Positions 1 to 11,049 are shown, counted from the first letter of the stretch. The stretch: 64,000 bases of DNA from Flaccisagitta enflata (GCA_965153355.1 OZ231126.1:49600001-49664000), one strand, 5' to 3'. Translations and numbers: made by a program. Notes: generated by a model from the letters alone, not told the origin.

Positions 1-309
1 AATGTTTGTGTTTTGATATAGAATGTTTGATATCTAATATATATGTTTAGATATTGAATGTTTGTTTCAATATCAAATGGTTTTTTTTTTCAATATTGAA
101 TGTTTACCTTTTAACATTGAATATCTATGTTCCAATATCGAATCTTTGTATCAATATTGAATGTTTATGGCTGGTATCAAACATCTGTTTTAATATCGGA
201 TGTTTATGTTTTCATATCGAAAGTTTGTGTTTTAGTATCGAATGTTCGTGTTTTAGTATCAAATGTTATATATTTCGATATTCGATATTTCAAAATGTTA
301 TCTATTTCG
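1..309. repeat. AT-rich minisatellite, units of about 20-25 bp
   Basis: Degenerate tandem units carry AATGTTTGTGTTT and TCAATATCGAATG-like cores, for example near 50, 100, 150, 200 and 240. The array stops near 309 and resumes at about 716, so the LINE fragment between is an insertion. The ORFs across it are by-products of the repeat. Confidence 0.8.
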
Positions 310-321
310 AATTCGGCATGA

Positions 322-717
322 GTTGGCACCAACGTATCTTTTGCCAAATTTCAGAGCAGTGTCGGACGCTCTCGCTTTACTGACGGCTTTGCCTCTACCG
401 CTATAAGACAATGGAATGACAGGCCTGATAGCATCAAGTCAACCAGTGGATTTCAAGTTTTTAAGCTAAAACTTAAAGATAATCTGCTTTCGCAGTATGG
501 TTGATTTTTTACGGATATTTTTTACGGATTTTTACGGACTTGAAACAGTTTTGATTTACGGAGTTTTGAATTCTTATCTTTTTATGAATTTACTTTTAAA
601 GGGACCCTGTTGGAAAAAAGTTGATTACGACTTTTACAGGCTATCCCTCGAGGCAAGCAGCTTTACAATCCCTTTTGTAATTATCTTGTTTCGTAAATAA
701 AATTCATTCATTCATTG
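322..717 (+). pseudogene. 3' end of a LINE: last residues of the RT ORF plus tailed 3' UTR
   Basis: Frame from 322 reads to a TGA at 502-504. It includes GRSRFTDGFASTAIRQWND and FQVFKLKLKDNLLSQYG, which match the usual C-terminal tail of LINE ORF2 proteins (R-x-x-F..S..I..WN.LP..I...S...FK..L). No catalytic RT motif is present, so this is a 5'-truncated copy. A 3' UTR of about 190 bp follows, ending in AATAAAATTCATTCATTC near 695-715. Short tandem tails of this kind are typical of CR1/L2-like LINEs. An in-frame TGA at 319-321 closes the frame upstream. Family assignment beyond 'LINE' is inference. Confidence 0.72.
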
Positions 718-790
718 TTTATGTTTCAATATTGAATGTTAACATTCTAATAACAAATGTTTTTGTTTCATTTTGAATGGTAGCGTTCTG
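716..790. repeat. Continuation of the AT-rich minisatellite
   Basis: ATGTTTCAATATTGAATG units resume directly after the LINE tail, so the LINE landed inside the array. Confidence 0.65.
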
Positions 791-966
791 TTTTTATTAT
801 TTATTGTTGTGGTTGTCAATGTTGTTATTTTTGTTGTGGTAATTGAGGATGTTGTTTCTAGTATATTTCTAATTCATAAATTTCTTAATCGAATATTTTC
901 GCGGCAAAATGATGTTCAGATTTCTGTTTTCAAAGGAAACGTTATAGAGATATTGACGGAATATTG

Positions 967-1047
<81 letters not shown>

Positions 1048-1094
1048 CACCGTCACCGTCACCGTCACCGTCACCGTCACCGTCACCGTCACAG
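967..1094. repeat. (CA)n followed by (CACCGT)n microsatellite
   Basis: About 78 bp of CA dinucleotide runs straight into about eight CACCGT hexamers. ORFs on both strands here (HTHT.., CVCV.., GDGD..) are repeat translations. Confidence 0.95.
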
Positions 1095-1403
1095 TCAGTG
1101 TCAGTGTCAGTATCCGCATGAACCAAATGATTCATTTTAATTAAATTGACACATGTACGTGTACTTTTACAAGATCAAAATAGGAAATCAATCATTTCAT
1201 TATGTAGAGCTTCTCATGGTCTATCTGATGGTGAAATCCGCATGCTTCTATCTTTCTTAGTTCGCGTTTGGCAACCTGTCAAAGACGAAAGGTGTTCGTC
1301 ACGAATCTCCGATTTCAAAATGTTCGTTTCGCCGTTTCGTTTGCGAAGGAAGCAAAAAGGAATTTAATCAATGACTTTACTTGGGCTGTCATTGCTCGCG
1401 GTT

Positions 1404-1489
1404 TGGTCTAGTGGTTAACGCGCTTGACATTAGTTGGAAATGTTTCTTATTGCTGGTGACATTTCTTTGTTGAGCTGCGAGTTCGAACC
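1404..1489 (+). other. tRNA-like internal promoter pair (possible tRNA-derived SINE head or decayed tRNA)
   Basis: TGGTCTAGTGG at 1404-1414 matches a Pol III A box and GAGTTCGAACC at 1479-1489 matches a B box. The boxes are 75 bp apart, longer than in an ordinary tRNA. A perfect 7-bp inverted repeat (GAAATGT 1437-1443, ACATTTC 1459-1465) lies between them. The 5' GCTCGCG has no complement after the B box, so no acceptor stem forms and I do not call a functional tRNA. Confidence 0.45.
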
Positions 1490-1500
1490 CGGGGGAAACT

Positions 1501-1824
1501 ATCGAATTTCTTTTTCTCAAGGTTAACATGCTCCAATTGAGCTAAAATTTTTTCAGGCAACAAAGTCAAGCATGGGCTTTAAGAAAATGTATAGATTATG
1601 ACAGTTTGTGCAAAGATGTGACTATGAGGGGAGCCTCCAAAAAAGCCGTCTTTGAACTAAACGTACTGTACGAGGGATCGTGAGAATGAACCGTAATGAG
1701 CGCCATTCAAAGATGAAGCGGCGAAGTCCAACGAGATCGTTAACGAAGAGCCGCGGATTTCAATCGGTTTTAGCGCGAGCAGGCGAAGAGTCGCAAATTT
1801 CAATTGGCTTAAGCGCAAGCAGGC

Positions 1825-1864
<40 letters not shown>

Positions 1865-2670
1865 TTCGTGTGTCTGGAAAGCAAGATACTCTCAAAACTT
1901 TTCAACATTAGCGATACTTTCAAAGAACCTTTAGACGTGAGGTTTACGACCATTCCGTCTTCAATGTGGCTATAGGAAGGGCTTCGATCGAAGTTGCCAA
2001 AGTAGACTGGTTGTTGGCGACAACAAGCTCTGAAGATTGGACTCTACAGCGTCATCGATTGGCTAGCGATGCACTTGCCAGGAAGATGGAGCGAATCCTT
2101 CTGATAGAGGAAGAAACTAATATTTTTGTGAAGCAGGGGTTATAAATGTATATGAACGAGCTCTACTATATTTTTTGTATGAGATGGTATCGTAGATAAT
2201 GGCGTCATGGCAAAATTGAAATCTAACAGTATCTTATTCTGACTTGTCTGGCCGTGACAAGTAAAGGGAAATTATTGAAGTGAAGTATTCCGTCATTCAA
2301 GTCAGTCATTCAAGTAAAATAGGGTACCCTTCCACGCAAGCACACAATTGGATTGTTCACGAGTTTTTCTTTCCATTTCACCAATATCAATAATTTATTT
2401 CGGGAAAAAGTCATCTTTGGATATCATATCCCCTTAAATTTGCGCTGAGTCAAATGTTTTTAGTTTTTCGTGTTTTTTTTTTGGGGGGGGGGGGCGAAAG
2501 AGAATGCGAAAGGATCAGAGGCGCAAAAAAGATGGAAGTGAGTAAAATTAAGGAGGAAGGCGAGAAATGAAATAGGGGGGAAGTAAGAGTCGACGTCGAT
2601 GAGTAGTATTAAAAGAGGGATAAAAGTCGAGACTAGATGAGAAATCGCGATGTACTATAACTAGGGATAT
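1501..2670. other. No recognisable gene; short GA tract and G-run
   Basis: Contains (GA)n at 1827-1861 and a T-run followed by a G-run near 2471-2494. ORFs of 84-98 codons across the GA tract are not credible. Nothing else recognised. Confidence 0.6.
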
Positions 2671-2782
2671 TTATAAAATGTACATGTGGTTGGAAACGCG
2701 TGGGGGAAAGTTGGAAGAAGTGACGACTTCCCCAGAAATAACTTCCCCAAATACCATTTCGCAGCGTCGGTAGATGACCGGT

Positions 2783-3922
2783 CTAGCAGTCATCATCAGA
2801 TGAGCTTTCTGAGTTGTGACGATCATGTCGGCTATTGCGATTTTTATCACAACGATAATTATCATCATAGCGGTGAGAACGATCGCCGTCGCGATGGGAA
2901 TGATGAGACTGGTTGTTGTATTTGCGGGAACGCTCGTCGTAATCGCGGTAAAGGTCGTCGTAATTGCGGGAACGGCCGTTGTAATCGCAGGAACGGCCAT
3001 CGTAATCGCGGGAACGGCCATCGTAATCGCGGGAACGGCCATCGTAATCGCGGGAACGGCCATTGTAATCGCGGGAACGGCCATTGTAATCGCGGGAGCG
3101 GACATTGTAACTGTCACGAGAATGGCGTCCGTCGTGGCGTTCATCGCTGTCACGTGGTTGGCGTCTATGATCACGTGGTTGGCGACAAGTATGATCATCA
3201 TCGTCGCTATCAGAAGATGAGTGACGATTAAGATGCTGGAGCTCAGATTGGAGTTCATCCATCTGGAGCCTGCATGCTTTGAATGACGTTTCTAAGGCGT
3301 CAAGGCCATCGTGAAAGACAACTGCTGCCGCTGATGCACTGGCAGTGTCAGCAGGCGATTGGGTGGCCACCAATTTTTGATCGGCGAGAGATGTTTGGAG
3401 GCGAAGCGCGATCTTTTTGGCATTGTCGATGGACATTGCATCCTCGTCGCAACCAAGGTCAATTTCCTGACGGTAGTTCTGCGGCAAAGCTCCTCTGAAC
3501 CGAAAGAAGAATTCGTCCTCCCAGTTTTCTGGTTTTTCGTTGATCATGACAGCATTTTTGACCCTCGTAGCCAGGGCGTGAAAGCTTTCCTTTCCATCCC
3601 ATTTGATGGAATTCTTATTGATTCGCCAGTTGTATTTCTCCTGTGGATGGATGAGCAGGCTTTGCAACTCAACTTTGAGTTCGTTCCAATCATCTTTGGT
3701 GCAGCTTTTAAGGACGTCACGAGCTGTTGCATCCAGCTTGAGTGGTAGCCACTGTCTGCAGAGGAAATTTTGGCGATCTGGTGTTGTTGCGCCTGTTGCG
3801 ACGATAACTCCACTTTCGAGTAACGGAAGCCATTCGCTCATAACATGGACACCAGATTGGTAGTTCTCCACCGGGATGGATGTTGCTGGCGTTTCATTTT
3901 CATCTGGCGCTGGATCCGGCAT
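2783..3922 (-). CDS. Retrotransposon gag-like protein with RS/RD-rich heptad tail
   Basis: 379-residue ORF starting MPDPAPDENETPATS. Residues about 45-200 look like a capsid-type gag region (CTKDDWNELKVELQSLL, KYNWRINKNSIKWDG, FHALATRVKNAV, FFFRFRGALPQNYRQ). Residues about 205-235 are predicted coiled coil (LETSFKACRLQMDELQSELQ). The C-terminus is basic and Ser/Arg/Asp-rich, with about seven copies of RSRDYNG/RSRDYDG encoded by a 21-bp minisatellite. No CCHC zinc knuckle, protease, RT or integrase is visible on either side, so the copy is gag-only or badly truncated. The tail may bind nucleic acid as RS/RG-rich gag tails do (inference). A host gene is less likely given isolation and context. 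Superfamily not assigned. Confidence 0.55.
   Translation of the reverse strand: MPDPAPDENETPATSIPVENYQSGVHVMSEWLPLLESGVIVATGATTPDRQNFLCRQWLPLKLDATARDVLKSCTKDDWNELKVELQSLLIHPQEKYNWRINKNSIKWDGKESFHALATRVKNAVMINEKPENWEDEFFFRFRGALPQNYRQEIDLGCDEDAMSIDNAKKIALRLQTSLADQKLVATQSPADTASASAAAVVFHDGLDALETSFKACRLQMDELQSELQHLNRHSSSDSDDDDHTCRQPRDHRRQPRDSDERHDGRHSRDSYNVRSRDYNGRSRDYNGRSRDYDGRSRDYDGRSRDYDGRSCDYNGRSRNYDDLYRDYDERSRKYNNQSHHSHRDGDRSHRYDDNYRCDKNRNSRHDRHNSESSSDDDC
2925..3115 (-). repeat. In-frame 21-bp minisatellite inside the gag-like ORF
   Basis: Units like GGAACGGCCATCGTAATCGCG repeat with a 21-bp period (7 codons), keeping the ORF open while lengthening the RSRDYDG tail. Confidence 0.85.
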
Positions 3923-5026
3923 TTTGATAAAAGTTCACCGGCGTTTCCAATGTTTGAATGTTTTAAAATGAATGTTTTTGTTAGAACAAGAGTTTCAAAT
4001 AAGAACAATTCGATCATTAACTAAAAACAAAACCCTAAAGCATGACTGGGGCCCCAAAAAATGAAAGTCATAATCTCGTGGCGCTGTTCCGTGGGAAAGG
4101 AGACGAAATCCACTGGTGTTCCACAAGCCTGCACCCGATCCCTCACGGCTGCAGGGTCGAAGTTATCGGCGGGACAAGTATACTAACCAGCTGAAGACGT
4201 CTGAAGAAGGAAGGATTACCAGCTGGGTTTTAAGGGAGACGGCTTGCATACCAGGCAGCGACAGGTACACAGGTCGGGCACACTGCCACAAGGAGAAGAC
4301 CTCGAAGGACTGCGACTCGGCGTTCAGCCCAATCACTGAGGGACTCCCGAGTGCTCTTAGCGGGAAGATTTGAGCAGGCACTTTGGAACTTGACGTAAAA
4401 TCGTTGATCGTCCGGCGATCCCCTAATATAGTCGCCAACTTGACAAAGACTGACTCGGAGTATGGTCAGGGTAGTACAGGGGCTCAGATTGGCCGATGTA
4501 CCAGCTGTAAGGGACAAAATCTTGCATACCCTCACAATTCCAAGCGCAAGCCCATCCTCACCATGGCGAAGCGGTCCTTGGTCTAGGAAGGGTTACTTGG
4601 GGCACTTGGGCACACCTGCCTTGTCTTGAAGGAAGAATGAGTCTTGGATATTGATGAAGTTGTCTTGCATCTAGGAGAGGGAACAGGCTCGAAGTAGTTA
4701 CGGTGTTGATGGTTGATAAACGGTGTTGATTATTGAAGACTACGCGGACAGCTATACTACCCTATACAGGGGCCCCAGTGATACCTCATACAATGTAAGG
4801 AAAAGGAGAGAATATGATTAATGATGCATCGGCGTATAAGAATGACAATAAGGTCAATGATCACTGGGACTGATATTATGACAGTTAATGAACTTACAAT
4901 AATTGAAGCTATGACTACTTCACGGTAATATTCATAAGATTCTTCCATGGCATTGGTGGAGTCCAGCCATGCTACTTTTACAGTATTTCATCCCTTACAT
5001 CTTTTTCTTTCGGTTTTCCGTCTGAG

Positions 5027-5030
<4 letters not shown>
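3923..5030. other. No confident gene upstream of the gag-like ORF
   Basis: Only short ORFs. A minus-strand frame at 4230-4535 contains FYVKFQSACSNLPAKSTRES and LSDWAERRVAVLRG, faintly gag-like but with no defining motif. No LTR pair was found around the gag ORF by eye. Confidence 0.35.

Positions 5031-5031
<1 letters not shown>

Positions 5032-5082
<51 letters not shown>
5032..5082. repeat. (CT)n microsatellite
   Basis: About 26 CT units. Confidence 0.95.
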
Positions 5083-5088
<6 letters not shown>

Positions 5089-5128
5089 ATAACAATGTCT
5101 TTCCAGATTTTCGAAGGCCCATGCCCTC

Positions 5129-5258
5129 TTTTTAGGTGCGACAAAGCACCTCTATAACTGGCTGTGTCCCTCGGTTGGTCTGTCGGTTGGTCTGTCGGTC
5201 TGTAACGCATTTGTTCGACGATCCACACCTTGCACCTATTGGCCTACTTGGCCTTGTT
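5129..5258 (+). mobile_element. Hairpin-capped minisatellite element, family B
   Basis: T-run, then head hairpin AGGTGC-GACAAA-GCACCT (5134-5151), then CTATAACTGGCTGTGT, a GGTTGGTCTGTC repeat core, TTGCACCTATT, second hairpin GGCC-TACTT-GGCC (5241-5253) and TTGTTC. The second family-B copy at 52987-53152 has the same order. Confidence 0.75.
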
Positions 5259-5649
5259 CAAGGAATAAAGCCTGTAATGCAGACGGTACAAATTATTTGG
5301 AAAAAAGTCGAAGAGACGAAGTCCCTTCGGTCTTTTTGAGTCCTGCAGAGAAAAACAGATTTCCCTTTGTTTTATAAAGCGTTTGGGAAAGTTGCTGCAT
5401 TTTGGGGGCAGAATGAGACTATGCATAAAATTAATAGCTAAAGAATAGCAAATTCTCTTCTTTCAGATGACGCCAAACAGAATTCTGTGCGATCAATAGT
5501 TATGGAGCTATGCTTTTTTAAATCTTTTTTTATTTTTTCGCATTTTTTGCATTTTTCCCAATACAAGGAATCGAGATAGTTGAAGTCTATTTGAACTTTG
5601 AAATGTCCCAGGTGATGATTGTGCATCCTGGCAGCACAATCTCTCTCTC

Positions 5650-5850
5650 ATTTCAACTCTGGACTCTATGAGAGGCTTTGTCCATCAGTCCATCCATGGG
5701 TCTATTAGTCCATCTGTCCATCCAAGTGGAAAAGTAGAAAAACAAGCGATCTAGATGCTTGTGTGTGGGGGTTGGGGTTGGAGTGTGGATGGGGGTTTGA
5801 TGCCTCTGTCTACCTGTCCGCAACGATATTGTAACCCCGTGTTACGTGAG
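5650..5850 (+). mobile_element. Hairpin-capped element, family F (diverged)
   Basis: Head-like ACTCTATGAGAGGCTTTGTCC at about 5668-5688, a CCATC repeat core, then a tail ending CTGTCCGCAACGATATT and hairpin GTAAC-CCCGT-GTTAC (5831-5845). The related tail at 33600-33695 carries GTGAC-CCCGC-GTCAC, a compensatory stem change. Confidence 0.5.
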
Positions 5851-6058
5851 AGAAGAGGACAGGGAGAGAGAGAGAAGGGGAGAGAGAAAATGAGAATGGG
5901 AAAGAGAAAGAGAGAGAGAAAGAGAAAAAGAGACGAGCAAACAAAGAACAAACAGAGAAACACATGTAGAGAGTGGAACAAACCAAAAAGATGCCCGGAG
6001 AAAAAAAAGGCAATCAACCAGACAAAACACAATTACAAAAAAATTCCAAAACCTCGCA

Positions 6059-6204
<146 letters not shown>

Positions 6205-6489
6205 AGTCTCTGTCTTTTTGGGGTCGCCCTTTGCATCAAGTCGTGATATAAGTTTGCACTGAGAAAGATTGCATTCCCTAGAGATAAAGCCATGTTGCTG
6301 AAGCATTACCTTTTCACGTGCGCAAACGCACGTATACTACCCGAATTAAAAAAACAAGGCCAAGAGATGTCCAATAGATGCGTCCTCTTTAGACATAAGA
6401 TATTATCATACAAATTATTAAGATATAAAGATATTAAGATATAATAATGTGAAGATACTAAGATTCAGAGATAAAGAGAAAAATATAAA

Positions 6490-6685
6490 CTGATTCCTCT
6501 CCCCCCTTCCGACTTCTCTCCACCCCACCCCCCATGCCTCCCCACCCCCCTCCCCACGCCTCCCCATCCTACCCCACCCCTCCCCCCATGCCTCCCCACC
6601 CCTCCCCCCACGCCTCCACATCCCTCCCCCTTGCCTTCCCACCCCTCCCCCCTCCCCCACGCCTCCCCACACCCCCGCCTCATCC
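6490..6685. repeat. C-rich (CCCCTCCCCACGCCT)n block
   Basis: Imperfect repeats around CCCCACGCCTCCCCA. The glycine-rich minus ORFs over it are by-products. Confidence 0.85.
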
Positions 6686-6749
6686 TCACAAAGAGACATG
6701 AAGGGACTTGGAGAGACATGGAGAGATAATGTTGTCCTACTCTCATAGA

Positions 6750-7200
6750 GAGACATGAAGAGACATCAGAAAACATGAGGAGACATAAGAGACATATAGA
6801 GACCTGAAAAGAAATAAGAGACATAAGAGACATAAGAGACCTAAGAGATAAACGAGACATAAGAGATAAAAGATATATAAGAGATATGAGATATAAGAGA
6901 TATAAGAGACATAAGAGACATAAGAGACATAAGAGAAATATGAGACATATAGGAGACATAGGAGACATAAGAGACATAAAGGAGACATATAGGAGATAAA
7001 AGAGACAAAGACACATATGAGAAATAAGAGACATAAGATACCTATGAGACCTACGATACATAATAGAAATAAGAGAAATAAGTGACATAAGAGACATATA
7101 GGAGACATAAGAGACATATAGGAGACAAAAGAGACGAAAGAGACGAAAAAGTTGAAAGAGACAAAAGAAATATAAGAGAAAAGAAGATACATGAAGAGAA
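6750..7200. repeat. (AGAGACATAAG)n minisatellite
   Basis: Repeats of AGAGACATA/AGAGACATAT with drifting period of 9-13 bp. ORFs on the minus strand (YVSYVSYV) are repeat translations. Confidence 0.9.
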
Positions 7201-7901
7201 ATGAAGAGAAAACCTTAAAAATCGCGTTTTGAAATTTTCCTATTTCATACAGACAGACAGACCGACCAAGGGACAGACCCTCTTATAGAGATGCGAGGAC
7301 GCATCTAAAAACGCAAGTTTTTCTATAGCTCATTTTTGTGCCTTTGGCTAACTTAAGACATGATTTATTGGTGACCAAATTGAAGATTTTTTCGAGGGCT
7401 TTCTTTTGAGCGCAATCCCACATCTGTAGCTTTATTCGTTTAGAAGTTATACTCAAAAGAAGGTGCAGGGGTCCAAATTTCAAAATGCAGTACGAGGAAA
7501 AAAAGGGATATTTTGGGGTGAAGGTAATGGAGTAATTGTACCACCATGAGCAATCAGGCATTGTTTTACCCATGTAGTTTTCTTTCATAACTCTTATATT
7601 TCATTTCAATATTGTCTGTGATAAAAAATCAGCACTGGATGTGATTAATTACAATAAAACCTTCAAAGTCATCATGGACTCTTAACTGAAAATCAAAGGC
7701 AAAATTTTTAAAGTACATGTCACTTTTGCATGGCAATTTCTCCGCATCAGCTTGATTCTGAAAGCTAAAACTCTTGGATATGATGCATGGAAGCTCAAAT
7801 AAACCAAACCAGCTTGCAAAATGCTGCTCAGAGGGAAAAGGTAGCCTTATTCAATCACTTTTATGAAAAAAACTTGCGTTTTTTTTAATTCGGGTAGTAT
7901 G

Positions 7902-8690
7902 TGACAGGACATGTCCGTTCGTCGGTTCATATCACGTCACGTTCGTCGGTAAATACCACTTTAATCTCCAGCAACGACCCAACCCACAATGGAATGTGGC
8001 TGGTGATAGCCAGCGGTATGACAATTTTTTTTTCTTTGAAAACGGGCCTAAATCTGAAGGAAACACTTGCTAAAAACATTTTAGCATATGTCTCAGTCAA
8101 TTTCAGCATAAAAAAATCCCATACGAGTGCTTAAAAAAGCGACCAAATCATGATAATTAGGAAAATAGAAAAAAACGCCAAAAACAGAGGCAAATTTTAG
8201 GGGTCAAATTTTTTTATCAAATGATCATTCCAAGTCAAAAGTTGACCACAATCTATTGAATTAGAGTCTATACTGAGGTTTAAAACCAAAAATTGACCCA
8301 TTTATTCATTTTGCATAGTCCTCACCCCACCTTGAATTTGGGGCCTTCTATCTCATTTGCATGCGTATACAAATCAATTTCAGAAAAAAAACGCTGGGGA
8401 TCGCCGGGCCTGAAATTATCATAGGAAGGTCGCTAACTGTGTTATTGATAAGGAAAACATAGTGAGAATAGGTCAAACTAGGGCCAACATACCTTAATTC
8501 TCCTGTTTTGATGATGGGTGAAAAAGAGCTTTGATTCCTTTCTTTCTATCTCTATCTCTCACATAGTTAATTTATATGTAGCTATCTCTCTCTCATCTTA
8601 GTGAATCTAGAAATGGAACAGGATTGATAATCTCCAGTTTCTTTTTATCTTTTAACTTTACACCAACTTTGATTCTTCTTTCTCTTCTTA
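7902..8690. other. No recognisable gene
   Basis: AT-rich sequence with short ORFs only; nothing recognised. Confidence 0.6.
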
Positions 8691-8694
8691 TTCT

Positions 8695-9972
8695 TGTTTT
8701 TGCTGATCTTCTTCTTCTTCCTCTTCTTCTTCTTCTTCCTCTTCCTCTTCTTCTTCTTCTTCATCTTCTTCTTCTCCTTCTTCTTCTTCCTCTCCTTCTT
8801 CTACTACTTCTTTTACTTCTTCTTCTCCTTTTTTTTCATCTTTTTCTAGTACTTCTTCTTCTTCTTCTTCTTCAACATCTTTAACTTCTTCTTCTTCTTC
8901 TTCATCTTCTTCTTCTTCTTCTTCTTCTTCTTCTTCTTCTTCTTCTTCTTCTTCTTCTTCTTCTTCTTTTACTTCTTTCTGGTTGCCCAATCAGTACCAA
9001 AGTTTTGATTCATTCTAATGCCTTTCCCCGTTCTTGTCCTTCTTCTTATTCGTCTTGTTATTCTTCTTTGTCTTCTTCTTCTTCTTCTTCTTCTTTTTCT
9101 TCTTCTTCTTCTTCTTCTTCTTCTTCTTCTTCTTCTTCTTCCTTTACCTCTTCTTCTCCTTCTTCTCCTTCTTATTCTGTTCTTCCTTGCGTCATTATGA
9201 TAAAAGTAATTTTTTAACATTCCTCGTGCTAATGCCTCCTTCTTCTCCTCCGCCTTCTTCTTCTTCTTCATCTTCCTCTTCTCCTTCCTCTTCCTCTTTT
9301 TTTTTCTTCTTCGTCTTCTTTTTCTTTTTCTTTTTATTTTCTTTTTCTTTTTCTTTTTCTTCTTCTTCTTCTTCTTCTTCTTTTCCTTCTTTCTGTTGCC
9401 TAATCTAGTACTGATCTTCTGATTCTTCTTCTTCTTCTTCTTCTTCTTCTTCTTCTTCTTCTTCTTCTTCTTCTTCTTCTTCTTCTTCTCTTCTCTTTTT
9501 CCTTCTTCTTTTCTTCTTCTCCTTCTTCCTCTTCTTCTCCTTCTTCTTGTCCTTCTTCTTTTCCTTCTTCTTCTTCTTCTTCTCCTTCTTCTCCTTCTCC
9601 TTCTTATTCTTTTTCTTCTTCTTCTTCTTCTTCTTCTTCTTCTGTTCTTCCTCGCGTCATTATGATAAAAATAATTTTTTCAGCATTCCTTGTGCTAATG
9701 CCTCCTTTTTCTCCTCCGCCTTCTTCTTCTTCATCTTCCTCTTCTTCTTCTTCTTCTTTTTTTTCTTCTTCTTCTTCTTCTACTTCTTTTTCTTCTTCTT
9801 CTTCTACTTCTTTTTCTTCTTATTCTTTTTGTTTTCTTCCTGTTCTCATTATTTCCCTACGTAATAAAACATTAAAACTGAAACTAATCTTTTAAATCTT
9901 CAATCACTTGATTCCTCCTCCTCCTCCTCCTCCCTCTCCTCCTCCTCCTCTTCCTCCTCCTCCTCCTCCACC
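8695..9972. repeat. 1.2-kb polypyrimidine domain, (CTT)n/(CTC)n/(CCT)n
   Basis: Repeated CTT runs (8700-8985, 9040-9165, 9235-9395, 9421-9650, 9718-9830) and CCT at 9913-9972, separated by short spacers. Two spacers share CGTCATTATGATAAAA (near 9190 and 9655), so an inner unit was duplicated. Confidence 0.93.
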
Positions 9973-9979
9973 TTCTTCT

Positions 9980-11020
9980 CCACCACCTTTGTCGCATTCT
10001 TCTTCCCCTCCTTCATCTACTTCATCTTCTTCTTTGACATTTTTGTCTTCTCCTTCCTTTTCACCTTCTTCTTCCTCTTCTCTCTTTCAGTACTTTTGTC
10101 ATTTTTTTTGCCAGAATTTTGATTGCCGGTCTATGCCGGACTTCTTCAACATGAGGCCCAAAAATTATGAAATAAGCCACTTTGGTTCGCCTAAACGTTC
10201 TTTTTTTGTCAATTCTATGAGGGAGGAATCCATTTTGGTTGAAAAATTAGTAAATCAATGGCGTAGATAGAGAGACATGCAGGTGTAAGCTTCCTCGCTC
10301 GCTCTGAACACTCACATCCCATTGTGCAACCCCTAAAATCACCATTACGCCGTTGGATGTTCGACCTGTAAGTCTGCTGATAGGTGACGAACTCCTTCGA
10401 CCATCATTTGAGCAAGCTTGATGATCAACTTGATCTGGTCTACTGTTTAGTTTATGCTGCACTTTGTTGGTCCGTCGAATTGTGCTCAAAGAAATGTGCT
10501 CTAATTGTTTATGAGTAGCTTACATTTTTCATACGATTACATGTTTTTCCATAAACTCATCGACTTCGTCCAATCGTCAGCGACTTATCCTACCGTGTAT
10601 CCGGCCTTGTTATAAGCGAGGACCCTCTTATTCCTCCACTTTTTTTCTCAATCCCAAAGATGAAGAAATAATAGAAAAGAAGCAAGGAGGGATTTTATTC
10701 TTGACAGAAATTATCGTTCCCAGCGGCTTTGAACGAACAGAGGAAAGAAGCGCGAAGTGCCCTGTGTGAGAAAACGAATGTTTGGGAAAGTCGAAGTCAA
10801 AGGATGAAAGATAGACAGATAAAAGAAAAAGGACAGGAGTAACAACAAAAATAGGGGGCTAAAGGAAATAAGAGAAACGGGAAAAATAAAGACGGAATAA
10901 GCACAAAAAAAAACAGAGAGAGAGAAAAAAAAATCAAATTAAGGGGTGGTCGATCGAGAAATGAAATCAGGACAATGAAGAAAACGAAAGAATGTAAGAA
11001 CGAAAAAAAGGATGAAAGAA
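9980..11020. other. No recognisable gene
   Basis: Mixed sequence with pyrimidine-rich remnants up to about 10090, then unique-looking DNA without a supported ORF. Confidence 0.6.
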
Positions 11021-11024
11021 ATAA

Positions 11025-11049
11025 TGAAAGAAAGAAAGAAATATTGAAA

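Larger units (their letters stand above)
6355..7306 (-). mobile_element. Hairpin-capped element, family C, nested in the MITE terminal repeat
   Basis: Starts CAAGGCCAAGAG just after an A-run, carries GATGCGTCC at about 6378-6386, and ends in head hairpin AGATGCG-AGGA-CGCATCT (7289-7306) before another A-run. GATGCGTCC and GGACGCATC form the subterminal inverted repeat. It is longer than other family-C copies because of a C-rich block and an AGAGACATA minisatellite. Confidence 0.7.
6337..7897. mobile_element. TA-flanked MITE, split by a nested element
   Basis: Left end CTACCCGAATTAAAAAAA begins at 6337; right end TTTAATTCGGGTAG finishes at 7897. TA lies outside each end (6335-6336, 7898-7899), as for Tc1/mariner-type elements. 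The terminal repeat continues on the far side of the nested insertion (AAAACGCAAGTTTTT from 7307) and pairs with AAAAACTTGCGTTTT at about 7867-7882. Without the insertion the MITE is about 610 bp. Confidence 0.75.

Noticed and set aside
1398-1495. Functional tRNA gene
   Set aside because: Acceptor stem cannot be formed and box spacing is too long; kept only as a tRNA-like promoter pair.
2686-3258. Plus- and minus-strand ORFs overlapping the gag tail (Asn/Arg/Gly-rich, Ala/Val/Thr-rich)
   Set aside because: Other-frame readings of the 21-bp minisatellite; only the minus frame with a non-repetitive N-terminus is credible.
4163-4535. Second gag-like gene upstream of the gag ORF
   Set aside because: Only a faint resemblance over about 40 residues and no catalytic or zinc-knuckle motif; left as unassigned sequence.
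6465-7192. Leu/Ser/Tyr-rich 'membrane protein' ORFs on the minus strand
   Set aside because: Translations of the AGAGACATA minisatellite and C-rich block; no unique domain.
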